This document shows, piece by piece, positions 1-5,500 of a stretch of DNA of 5,500 nt (the stretch's first letter is position 1; each line of letters starts with the position of its first letter). Below the pieces are notes generated by a model, which searched no databases, was not told where the DNA came from, and was given only the letters and a program-made list of their open reading frames with translations. Source of the stretch: Gemmatimonadota bacterium (GTDB lineage: Bacteria > Gemmatimonadota > Gemmatimonadetes > Longimicrobiales > Gaopeijiaceae); NCBI GenBank assembly GCA_030618065.1, contig JAUXEE010000168.1, positions 1-5,500 of the forward strand. The letters run 5' to 3'. Both the position numbers and the translations under genes were made by a program.

Positions 1-1164
1 GGCGTGGGTGCTGGGGGCGTCATCCCCGTGGCCATCACCGTGGTGGGGGACATCTACTCTCTGGAAGAGAGGGGGCGGATCCAGGGTGTCTTCTCGGGAG
101 TCTGGGCCATTTCGTCATTGGTGGGGCCCGCCGCTGGAGGTCTCATTACCGATCTCCTTTCCTGGCGGTGGGTGTTCTACCTGAACCTACCCTTCGGCAT
201 CGCCTCCGTGCTCATGCTCCACCTGTTCTTGAGAGAGGAGGAGCACCGAAGTGAGCGCCGCCTGGACCTGGTGGGGACGCTGAGCCTTACCGCATCCATC
301 GCCCTCCTTCTCCTGGCCCTTCTCGAGGGTACGGAGCTCTGGGGTTGGAGCGACCTTCGGACCCTGAGCATGATGGGCTGTGCCGGCGCTGGGCTTGTTT
401 TCTTTCTCTGGCAGGAAGAGCGAGCCCCGGAGCCCATGCTTCCGTTGGAGCTTTTCCAGAACCGGGTCATCGCCGTGGCCAGCGCCGGTGGATTTCTCAT
501 GGGCACGGTCCTTTTCTGCGCCGCCGCTTTCGTGCCCATGTACACCCAGGGAGTCCTGGGAGGCACGGCTATCGACGCAGGGCTGACGCTGGCCCCCATG
601 TCCATCGGCTGGCCCATCGCCAGCACGACCTCGGGATGGCTCCTGGCCAAGCGAGGATACCGGCCCTTCATTCTCTCCGGCGCCGTTCTGGGGACCGTGG
701 GGTGCCTTCTGCTGGCTGCCGCCGATCCGTCTTCCGGCCGGGGCCCGATCATGCTGGCCATGTTCCTATTGGGGTTGGGGATGGGGTTCCTGTCCACCCC
801 CTACCTCCTGGCGGTCCAGAACGCCGTGCCCCGGCATCAACGGGGAGTCGCCACCAGCTCCGTTCAGTTCTTTCGGACCATCGGCGGATCCATCGCCGTG
901 GCGGCCTTGGGGGCCCTGCTCAACGCCCACCTGGCCCGGAGCCTGGTGAGCGAGGTCGATCCGAATGTGGCCCTCAACCCGGAGCTGCGAGCCGGGATTC
1001 CCCAGGAGGCCCTGGGCGAATTGGTGAACGCCCTGGATGGGGGGCTGGGGTCGATCTACCTGGTCATGGCCGGACTGGCCGCGGTCGGGTTGGGAGTCGG
1101 GCTCCTTTTTCCAAAAGGATCGGCCCAAGCCCACGCCTACCAGGAAGCGGACTCAGGCCGATAG
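1..1164 (+). CDS. DHA2-family (EmrB/QacA-like) MFS drug:H+ antiporter, 5' end outside window
   Basis: Inner-membrane major facilitator protein, probably exporting drugs or other amphipathic compounds in exchange for protons. The frame is open to the left edge, so the GTG at 4 is most likely an internal valine and about 100 N-terminal residues are missing. Counting from that valine, the antiporter motif C appears as VGPAAGG at residues 40-46, followed by the W-R-W-V-F-x-x-N-x-P-F-G segment at 54-65 that typifies 14-TM DHA2 proteins. Hydrophobic segments continue to the C-terminus, and a second-half signature (R-G-V-A-T-S-S around residues 280-286) precedes the last helices. The visible 387 codons would be about three quarters of a usual protein of about 500 residues. 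It ends in TAG, 21 nt before the stop of the opposing PhoU-domain gene. Substrate cannot be predicted. The family call is firm. Confidence 0.9.
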   Translation, partial: GVGAGGVIPVAITVVGDIYSLEERGRIQGVFSGVWAISSLVGPAAGGLITDLLSWRWVFYLNLPFGIASVLMLHLFLREEEHRSERRLDLVGTLSLTASIALLLLALLEGTELWGWSDLRTLSMMGCAGAGLVFFLWQEERAPEPMLPLELFQNRVIAVASAGGFLMGTVLFCAAAFVPMYTQGVLGGTAIDAGLTLAPMSIGWPIASTTSGWLLAKRGYRPFILSGAVLGTVGCLLLAAADPSSGRGPIMLAMFLLGLGMGFLSTPYLLAVQNAVPRHQRGVATSSVQFFRTIGGSIAVAALGALLNAHLARSLVSEVDPNVALNPELRAGIPQEALGELVNALDGGLGSIYLVMAGLAAVGLGVGLLFPKGSAQAHAYQEADSGR

Positions 1165-1185
1165 GACCGAGGAGGAGGGTCAGAG

Positions 1186-1941
1186 CTAGTCTCTGCTCTC
1201 GTCCCCCTCTATCTCCTCCAACTCGTCCAGGACCACTTCTTCCACCAAAGGCCCCGCCGGAGGAAGGACGGGGTCCCACTTCTTCTTTTCCCTATAACCG
1301 ATTCTGTGGAAGGGATTCACGACCGAGGTCGCGACGTTCTTCAGGTGAGCCGAGACCCGTTTCAAATACCGGAGGTAGAGGGCTGCTGTCACCGCCCGTC
1401 CGGATTGGCCCTTCAGAACCTGATCGGACCGAAGGAGCTGTAAGCCCTTTTCCACCCGACCGGAGACGCTCTTGTGGCTTCTCAGAATCCCTCGGGCCAA
1501 CTCCTCATCCGAGTCCTCCAGCGCCGGCGCCAGATCCTCGAACATCTTGTCGACGATCCTCTCGAGATCGAGGAACTCCTCATTCAGTTCCCCTCCGTCG
1601 AAAGCCTCGGGAAGACCGGCCGCCAACTCCACGATGTTTTTCGTATAGTCCCCGATTCGCTCGATGTCGATGACGATGGCGGTGATGACGAGCCCCGAGT
1701 TCAGGTCGGGTTTGGGGGAGATGGCCAGGTGCGTCAGGATCTTCCGGCGCACGCTCCGCTCATACTTGTTGAGCTGGCGGTCCCTGTCATAGATGTCAGT
1801 CACCAGTATGCCTTCGCCACGAAGAGCGGACACCGAGTCACGATGCATGCCATGGGAGGCGCGAAGCATCAGGAGGGCCTCTTCAAAAGCCTCCTGGCAA
1901 AGGCTGCTGTCCTTGAAAACAGAAAGGAGTTGTTTCCACAT
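1186..1941 (-). CDS. PhoU-domain protein paired with a Na+/phosphate symporter
   Basis: A 251-residue all-helical, cytoplasmic PhoU-family protein. PhoU proteins bind metals through E-x-x-x-D helical motifs and damp phosphate uptake or signalling; beside Na/Pi symporters they are thought to control the transporter. The first repeat has a canonical motif, I-D-I-E-R-I-G-D-Y-x-x-N-I at residues 91-103 (E94, D98). The matching part of the second repeat, about residues 190-205, reads Y-L-K-R-V-S-A-H-L-K-N-V, so the acidic metal ligands are replaced by K194 and A198. A charged tail from about residue 217 ends in an acidic Glu/Asp-rich stretch. The ATG at 1941 is preceded by GGGAGG (1953-1958) with an 11-nt spacer. 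It starts 24 nt after the symporter stop, which suggests one transcript. The family assignment is good; the regulatory role is inferred from family and position. Confidence 0.88.
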   Translation of the reverse strand: MWKQLLSVFKDSSLCQEAFEEALLMLRASHGMHRDSVSALRGEGILVTDIYDRDRQLNKYERSVRRKILTHLAISPKPDLNSGLVITAIVIDIERIGDYTKNIVELAAGLPEAFDGGELNEEFLDLERIVDKMFEDLAPALEDSDEELARGILRSHKSVSGRVEKGLQLLRSDQVLKGQSGRAVTAALYLRYLKRVSAHLKNVATSVVNPFHRIGYREKKKWDPVLPPAGPLVEEVVLDELEEIEGDESRD

Positions 1942-1965
1942 GCTTTTCAGTGCCTCCCGACGCTT

Positions 1966-3114
1966 CTAAGAAAAAAAGATGTAAAGGAGAGGAAGAAAGA
2001 TCAGGGCGATGTATATGAAAACTACGGCTGCAGAACTCTTCTTCGAACGGGCGGCGATCCTTCCGGCGTTGGTCGCCAACCAGATGGGAATGGCCTTCAG
2101 GGGATAGTAGATCGCAATCCCGAGGATGTTGAAAGAGAGGTGAGCGAGAGCCACCGTGACTGCGGCTGGGCTTCCTGTGGAGAGGGAAGCCAGAATAGCG
2201 GTAATGGTAGTTCCGATGTTGGCCCCAAGCGTGTAGGGGAAGATTTGCCGAAGGTTCAGGACTCCCGTTCCCGCAAGGGGGACGATAAGGGAGGTGGTCG
2301 CAGAGCTACTCTGAACCGAAGCGGTTGTGACCATCCCAAGGGCGAAACTGGCGGCGTCGTTCCGGAACAGGACCCGATTGAAGAGACTCTCCAATCGGGA
2401 GAGGATCGCCCCCCGCATCACTTTCATCATCTGTTGAAGGGCAAGAAAGAGCCCTGCTAGACCGAGGACAGCCAAAACAACCGTGTACGGGACCACTCCC
2501 GCCACAAAATCGGTCACAGGATGAATGACCGCCTTCAGGGGGCTAGCCAGGCTCATTCCTCCGGCACCCTCAAAGAGGCCTTGAAGGAATTCAGCCATTC
2601 TCTGAACGGGGTGAAAGACTATCTCGATAGGAAGGATGGTCACCGCCGCCAGGACATTGAAGAAGTCATGCACGGTGGACGCCGCGAAGGCTCGCTCGAA
2701 CTCCGCCGGCCGGGTCACATGGCCCATGGAGACAAGAGTGTTCGTGGTGGTGGTTCCAATATTCGCACCCATGATGATGGGTACGGCCAGCTCGATGGAG
2801 AGAGCTCCGGAAGCCACCAATCCGACCACGATGGTCGTAGTCGTTGAAGAGCTTTGGATGATGCCGGTAGCGACAAACCCCAGAAGGAGCCCAGCCACCG
2901 GATCCGAAACCGTGTTGATGAGCTGCTCCGCGAACCCGCTGCCGGCCATCTTGAAGGCCGTGCTCATCAACTCGATACTGGTGAAGAAAAGGTAAAGAAG
3001 GAAAATGAAGTAGACGACCCGAAGAAAGGTCGGGAGCCAAGAGCCGGCTCCCCGGGAGCGTGTCAGACCCAGATTTGTATTCAAGGGCTCCGTTCCGGTG
3101 AAGTCCAACCCCAA
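1966..3114 (-). CDS. Na+/phosphate symporter (NptA / Na_Pi_cotrans family)
   Basis: Inner-membrane sodium-coupled phosphate importer with the family's inverted two-repeat architecture. Each repeat carries a Q-S-S-S motif (residues 87-90 and 268-271) and a G-A-N-I-G-T-T motif (from 117 and 298), followed by a helix with a histidine and asparagine (H-D-F-F-N at 149-153; H-L-S-F-N at 325-329). Hydrophobic helices run from about residue 30 to the C-terminus. At 382 residues it is a short bacterial form with no fused C-terminal PhoU domain; that domain is the separate downstream gene. The frame has no ATG before residue 50, which would remove the first helix. TTG at 3114 gives the longest frame but has no clear Shine-Dalgarno. 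TTG at 3084 (residue 11) has GGAACGGAG just upstream and may be the real start. The gene is divergent from the CcdA gene, 85 nt away. Confidence 0.9.
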   Translation of the reverse strand: MGLDFTGTEPLNTNLGLTRSRGAGSWLPTFLRVVYFIFLLYLFFTSIELMSTAFKMAGSGFAEQLINTVSDPVAGLLLGFVATGIIQSSSTTTTIVVGLVASGALSIELAVPIIMGANIGTTTTNTLVSMGHVTRPAEFERAFAASTVHDFFNVLAAVTILPIEIVFHPVQRMAEFLQGLFEGAGGMSLASPLKAVIHPVTDFVAGVVPYTVVLAVLGLAGLFLALQQMMKVMRGAILSRLESLFNRVLFRNDAASFALGMVTTASVQSSSATTSLIVPLAGTGVLNLRQIFPYTLGANIGTTITAILASLSTGSPAAVTVALAHLSFNILGIAIYYPLKAIPIWLATNAGRIAARSKKSSAAVVFIYIALIFLPLLYIFFS

Positions 3115-3199
3115 AAGGACAGGGAGAAGTTACAGGCTCTTCAGCTTTTGGAAACTCCCTGGGAACCCCTTCGGCCTTCGCCGGGTTTCATGAGCGACC

Positions 3200-3931
3200 A
3201 TGATTTTCCTCTTTATGCTACAGGTCGGACCGACCTCGACTCTCTCGGGAACCCTCTCCGGCAGCCCGCTTCTGGCCATGGCCACCCTCTTCGGCGCTGG
3301 CGTCCTCACCAGCCTCACGCCCTGCATCTATCCCATGATCCCCATCACCGCTTCGGTGATCTCGGGGACCGCCAAAGAAGGGCAGACCAAAGGGAGGACG
3401 GTGGGGCTGACCCTGACCTACGTGGTGGGAATGGCCACCCTTTACGCCTTCCTCGGTCTCCTGGCCGGCCTCACCGGCACTCTCTTCGGAACCGTGAGCG
3501 CCAGTCCCTGGGCCTTGCTGGCCATCGGGAACCTTTTGCTCCTCTTCTCGCTTTTCATGTTGGACGTCTTCCCGGTGCCGGTGCCCCGAAAACTCATGGG
3601 GTGGGCCGGTACCCGAGGCGGAGGATCATACGGAGCGGTTTTTTTCCTGGGAGCCGGCGCAGGAGTTGTAGCGGCACCCTGCGGAGCCCCGGCTTTCGCC
3701 GTGGTCCTCACCTGGGTGGCAGCCACTCAAGCCGGAGCCATGGGGTTCGTTTACCTTTTCACCTTCTCTCTGGGAATGACGGCCCTTTTGGTGGTGGTGG
3801 GTCTTTTCTCCGGGACGCTGGCCATCCTGCCCCGATCCGGAAAATGGATGGTGTGGATGAAAAAGGGGGCCGGGGTCATCATGATCGCCGTGGCCCAATA
3901 CTACTTCATCAAAGCTGGGTACAACTTATGA
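3200..3931 (+). CDS. CcdA/DsbD-type transmembrane thiol-disulfide electron carrier
   Basis: Inner-membrane protein of 243 residues resembling the central domain of DsbD and the stand-alone CcdA. These proteins pass electrons from cytoplasmic thioredoxin to periplasmic thioredoxin-fold partners. The two membrane-embedded cysteines of the family are present: C42 in L-T-S-L-T-P-C-x-x-P and C161 in V-A-A-P-C-G-A-P. About six hydrophobic segments are visible, near 27-50, 66-95, 103-125, 145-172, 180-208 and 222-240. No periplasmic thioredoxin domains are fused, as in CcdA. ATG 3200 is the first start after an in-frame stop at 3191, but it lacks a clear Shine-Dalgarno. The TGA stop overlaps the next gene's ATG in an ATGA, pointing to translational coupling with the thioredoxin. 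Possible roles are cytochrome c maturation or reduction of other envelope proteins; no cytochrome gene is in view. Confidence 0.9.
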   Translation: MIFLFMLQVGPTSTLSGTLSGSPLLAMATLFGAGVLTSLTPCIYPMIPITASVISGTAKEGQTKGRTVGLTLTYVVGMATLYAFLGLLAGLTGTLFGTVSASPWALLAIGNLLLLFSLFMLDVFPVPVPRKLMGWAGTRGGGSYGAVFFLGAGAGVVAAPCGAPAFAVVLTWVAATQAGAMGFVYLFTFSLGMTALLVVVGLFSGTLAILPRSGKWMVWMKKGAGVIMIAVAQYYFIKAGYNL

Positions 3932-4461
3932 CGGACAGAATGCCGAATCAGCGTGTCACATTGGGCTTGGCCTTGCTTCTGGGAATCGCCTTTGCTCCTC
4001 TGGCTTTGGGCGGCCAGGGAATATCCCTGGCGTTGGGCTCCGAAGCGCCGGCGGCCGCCTTGGAGGATCTGGACGGAAACCCGGTGCAAATTCTGGATTA
4101 TGTGGAAGAGGGGAAACCCACCCTCATCGAGTTCTGGGCCTCCTGGTGCGAGATCTGCGAGGCTCTACAGCCCCAGTTGGACCAGATTCAGGAAGAGTGG
4201 GGATCCCAGATCAACATCGTGGCGGTGGCCGTGGCGGTTTCCCAATCCCAACGGAGAGTGAGACGCCACGTCGAGGAGCGCGGCATCGAATACCCCTACC
4301 TCTGGGATGGCGAAGGGGAAGCCGTGAAGGCATACGAAATCCCCGGCACCTCCATCGTGGTCATCCTGGACGGGGAGGGGACCGTCGTCTACACCGGATC
4401 GGGAAGAGACCAGGACCTCATCGGGGAGGTCAGGAAGTTGATCCTTCTTCCTCCGGCGTGA
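3928..4461 (+). CDS. Exported TlpA/ResA-like thioredoxin-fold protein
   Basis: Thiol-disulfide oxidoreductase of 177 residues, probably exported or anchored in the membrane. The N-terminus has basic residues and a hydrophobic core (about 10-28) ending in small residues, without a lipobox. The thioredoxin fold follows: E-F-W-A-S-W-C-E-I-C (C74, C77), the V-A-V strand near 97-104, and Y-E-I-P-G-T-S then I-L-D-G-E-G at 136-151. The position normally held by the cis-proline facing the CxxC (GTP in most TlpA/ResA proteins) is S142, codon TCC. The same frame is open far upstream to 2854, but that part is the antisense of the symporter and the shifted frame of the CcdA gene. The ATG at 3928 overlaps the CcdA stop (ATGA) and leads directly into the signal peptide. 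CcdA is its likely electron donor. Its last 32 nt overlap the opposing selenoperoxiredoxin gene. Confidence 0.9.
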   Translation: MTDRMPNQRVTLGLALLLGIAFAPLALGGQGISLALGSEAPAAALEDLDGNPVQILDYVEEGKPTLIEFWASWCEICEALQPQLDQIQEEWGSQINIVAVAVAVSQSQRRVRRHVEERGIEYPYLWDGEGEAVKAYEIPGTSIVVILDGEGTVVYTGSGRDQDLIGEVRKLILLPPA

Positions 4462-5017
4462 CCCGATCGATGGCCGCCTTCAACTGAGTGTAGGCCCCGG
4501 GGTCCACCTGGTTGAACCGAGGAATCACCTCGGCGATCCGACCCTCCGGATCCACCACGATTACGGTTCGGCTCCCCACCATCCCGTTGTCCCGAGGATC
4601 TCCTCCAAAGGCCGAGAAGGCTGACCCGTCGGGATCACTCCCGAACAGGAACTGGAAATCCTCGTCCTTGGCCCAGGACGCCAACGCCTCGGGGGACTCG
4701 TTCGAGATACCCAGGAGGACGACATTCTGGCCGTCCCTGAACAGACGTGCGTACTGATCACGGTACGCTTTCATTTGAACTGTTCAGCCAGCTGTCCTGA
4801 CTTTGAAAAAGAACGCCAGGACCACGGTCTCACCCCGGAGGTCGCTGAGCTTCACCGACCCGGACAGTGGACCGTACCGGGTCGCCCCGGCGACCTGGAT
4901 GTCCGGGGCCATCTCCCCCGCGGAGAGAAAGTCCGAGACCTCTTGAGCGGTTGCCGCCGCTGGTTTCCCCAAACCCACCCCCAAAGCAAACAGAGCTAAC
5001 AGTGCGAGTCGTCGCAT
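4430..5017 (-). CDS. Exported Bcp/AhpC-TSA-type peroxiredoxin, selenoprotein (Sec78 encoded by in-frame TGA)
   Basis: Read through one in-frame TGA (4784-4786), this is a 195-residue peroxiredoxin that would reduce peroxides in the envelope. ATG 5017 has AGGA nine bases upstream and opens a signal peptide (M-R-R, hydrophobic core to about 19, A-A-A-T-A-Q near 20-25). Next come G-E-M-A-P-D (34-39), the strand V-V-L-A-F-F-F (65-71), the active-site loop T75-A-G-U78-T-V-Q, then R-D-Q-Y, the strand V-V-L-L-G-I-S, and R150 in S-R-T-V-I-V-V-D, the conserved active-site arginine. Sec78 occupies the peroxidatic cysteine position. There is no cysteine anywhere, so no internal resolving thiol. Proline at -7 of the usual PxxxTxxC is F71. 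The terminal stop (4430) is also TGA, so TGA still terminates here. A nonsense-mutated pseudogene is the alternative, but the hairpin after the TGA and intact flanking homology argue against it. Confidence 0.85.
4738..4786 (-). promoter_or_regulatory. Bacterial-type SECIS hairpin
   Basis: In the mRNA sense, the outer arm UGAACAG (4786-4780, containing the Sec codon) is the exact complement of CUGUUCA (4744-4738). Inside it, GCGUAC (4768-4763) pairs perfectly with GUACGC (4754-4749) around the 8-nt loop CGUGAUCA. The two stems are separated by an internal loop of 11 and 4 nt. The apical loop begins 21 nt after the UGA and has G-U as its second and third bases. This fits known bacterial SECIS features: a hairpin immediately 3' of the UGA, the loop about 16-37 nt away, and G near the loop start for SelB contact. 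SelB binding itself is inferred. Confidence 0.8.
4784..4786 (-). other. In-frame TGA read as selenocysteine (codon 78)
   Basis: The reverse-strand codons around it are ACA GCT GGC TGA ACA GTT CAA ATG, giving T-A-G-U-T-V-Q-M. The frame is identical on both sides, so no indel is needed to join the two halves. The codon aligns with the peroxidatic cysteine of Bcp-type peroxiredoxins (G-C-T-V-Q in E. coli Bcp). TGA is not a general Trp codon here: Trp in all six genes is TGG, and several of these genes end in TGA. Confidence 0.85.
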
Positions 5018-5116
5018 CTTGGCCCATCCTGATTTAGAGAGGATGACGACTGATTCCCCACCGAGTACCTGGGGCCGGGCGCTAGGTCCCCTGGGAGTCA
5101 TCTCGGGAGAAAGATC

Positions 5117-5149
5117 GGGGCCCCTCCCACGGATATGGAAAGGGGCCCC
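5117..5149 (-). terminator. GC-rich hairpin downstream of the beta-barrel gene, possible intrinsic terminator
   Basis: GGGGCCCCT (5117-5125) and AGGGGCCCC (5141-5149) form a perfect 9-bp stem around a 15-nt loop, 42 nt beyond the beta-barrel stop. On the minus strand it is followed by GATCTTTCTCC, only a short broken T tract, so termination may be partial. It lies in the 174-nt gap before the selenoperoxiredoxin gene. The remainder of that gap shows no promoter I can defend. Confidence 0.5.
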
Positions 5150-5191
5150 TTGGGTCGGAGACTCGATAGCCTTCTTCGGGGCTTCCTGTCG

Positions 5192-5500
5192 TCAGCGGCC
5201 TCCCCCGAGGACTCCCATTCCCGTATGGAACCCCAGGACCACGGAAGCGTTATGAACCATGCCGAACTCACCACCCTCCGGGTTCACCGGATCGAAGGGG
5301 GATGAAAACTGCATGTGGTCCCGTCCTTCCAACCGGATGACCAGCGGACCCTCACCCCATTTCCAGGGCGTGACGATGTCGATTCCGACACCGGCAAGGG
5401 CAACCAGGTCAAAGGATTCCTCACCCCCGTAGGTCACAGCGGCAGCGTCGAAGGTCGTCACCGGACCATCTCCGAAACCCCACCTGATGAAACCCACACC
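5192..5500 (-). CDS. Probable outer-membrane beta-barrel protein, C-terminal part; 5' end outside window
   Basis: About 102 C-terminal residues are visible. The frame is open to the right edge, so the GTG at 5497 is probably internal. The sequence alternates polar and hydrophobic residues in short strands rich in Gly and aromatics (for example G-V-G-I-D-I-V, then L-V-I-R-L-E-G-R-D-H, then H-N-A-S-V-V-L-G-F-H-T-G). A strand with R-L-E-x-R-D followed by a loop and a final H-N-x-x-x-x-x-G-x strand resembles the end of OmpA-like or porin-family 8-stranded barrels in environmental Gram-negatives. No helical or catalytic motif is seen, and the chain ends a few residues after the last strand (TGA at 5192). 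Function is unknown. It lies on the same strand as the selenoperoxiredoxin gene but is separated from it by a hairpin. Confidence 0.6.
   Translation of the reverse strand, partial: GVGFIRWGFGDGPVTTFDAAAVTYGGEESFDLVALAGVGIDIVTPWKWGEGPLVIRLEGRDHMQFSSPFDPVNPEGGEFGMVHNASVVLGFHTGMGVLGGGR

Noticed and set aside
345..1673. 442-residue ORF overlapping the MFS gene and the PhoU-domain gene
   Set aside because: It is very rich in Arg, Pro and Gly with no domain signature, and it covers two well-supported genes in other frames: a GC-rich shadow ORF.
1474..2460. 328-residue plus-strand ORF
   Set aside because: It is antisense to the PhoU-domain and symporter genes, both of which have clear family motifs. 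Its own translation shows no recognisable fold or ribosome-binding site.
3115..3199. Divergent promoters between the symporter and CcdA genes
   Set aside because: Promoters are expected in this 85-nt gap, but I could not find a -35/-10 pair or an operator-like repeat on either strand good enough to annotate.
2854..3927. N-terminal extension of the thioredoxin ORF back to 2854
   Set aside because: The stretch is antisense to the symporter and then overlaps the CcdA gene in a shifted frame. Its translation is low in hydrophobic structure and rich in Arg, Pro and His, typical of a non-coding frame. The real start is the ATGA at 3928.
4201..4245. Short GTGGCGGTGGCC repeat in the thioredoxin gene
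   Set aside because: It encodes the A-V-A-V-A-V strand of the fold. The repetition follows from amino-acid and codon bias and is not an independent element.
4430..4774. A separate 114-residue AhpC/TSA protein starting at the ATG at 4774
   Set aside because: It would lack the N-terminal strand and the entire catalytic loop. The missing half lies directly upstream in the same frame across a TGA, and the ATG has no Shine-Dalgarno sequence.
4738..4830. Frameshift pseudogene as the explanation for the split peroxiredoxin
   Set aside because: Both halves are in one frame, flanking residues match the family right up to the TGA, and no indel is needed. Only the catalytic codon differs, and a SECIS-like hairpin follows it.
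4784..5101. Start of the peroxiredoxin at 5101 rather than 5017
   Set aside because: The extra 28 residues would put a long polar extension before a well-formed signal peptide. The ATG at 5017 has AGGA at a suitable distance and opens directly with M-R-R and a hydrophobic core.

Overview
The window carries six protein-coding genes on high-GC, tightly packed DNA. They look chromosomal and come from a Gram-negative bacterium: there is a probable outer-membrane beta-barrel protein and two exported redox proteins. No rRNA, tRNA, IS element, CRISPR array or phage gene is visible. The phylum cannot be fixed from the sequence. Codon use and protein style would suit Gemmatimonadota, Acidobacteriota or a similar environmental lineage, but that is only an impression.

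Layout. (1) The left edge to 1164 (+) is a DHA2-type MFS drug/proton antiporter without its N-terminus. (2) 3114 back to 1186 (-) is a two-gene unit, a Na+/phosphate symporter followed by a PhoU-domain protein, convergent with the MFS gene. (3) 3200-4461 (+) is a two-gene unit with an ATGA stop/start overlap: a CcdA/DsbD-type transmembrane electron carrier and an exported TlpA/ResA-like thioredoxin. (4) 5017 back to 4430 (-) is an exported peroxiredoxin, convergent with the thioredoxin gene and overlapping its 3' end. (5) 5500 back to 5192 (-) is the C-terminal part of a probable beta-barrel protein, followed by a GC-rich hairpin.

The main result is the peroxiredoxin. By a standard reading it is two ORFs, 5017-4784 and 4774-4430. 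They are in the same frame and separated by one TGA plus three sense codons. The TGA lies exactly where the peroxidatic cysteine of a Bcp-type peroxiredoxin belongs (T-A-G-[UGA]-T-V-Q, compare TPGCTVQ in E. coli Bcp). The mRNA just downstream folds into a SECIS-like hairpin: a perfect 6-bp stem with an 8-nt loop whose second and third bases are G-U, 21 nt after the UGA. A perfect 7-bp outer stem begins at the UGA itself. The best reading is one 195-residue selenoprotein with selenocysteine at position 78, not a pseudogene.

The selenoperoxiredoxin has a signal peptide and no cysteine at all, so it has no internal resolving thiol. The adjacent CcdA-like carrier and CxxC thioredoxin are the kind of proteins that bring reducing equivalents across the inner membrane. 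I infer that they could reduce the selenoenzyme, forming an envelope peroxide-defence module. The link rests on proximity and chemistry only.
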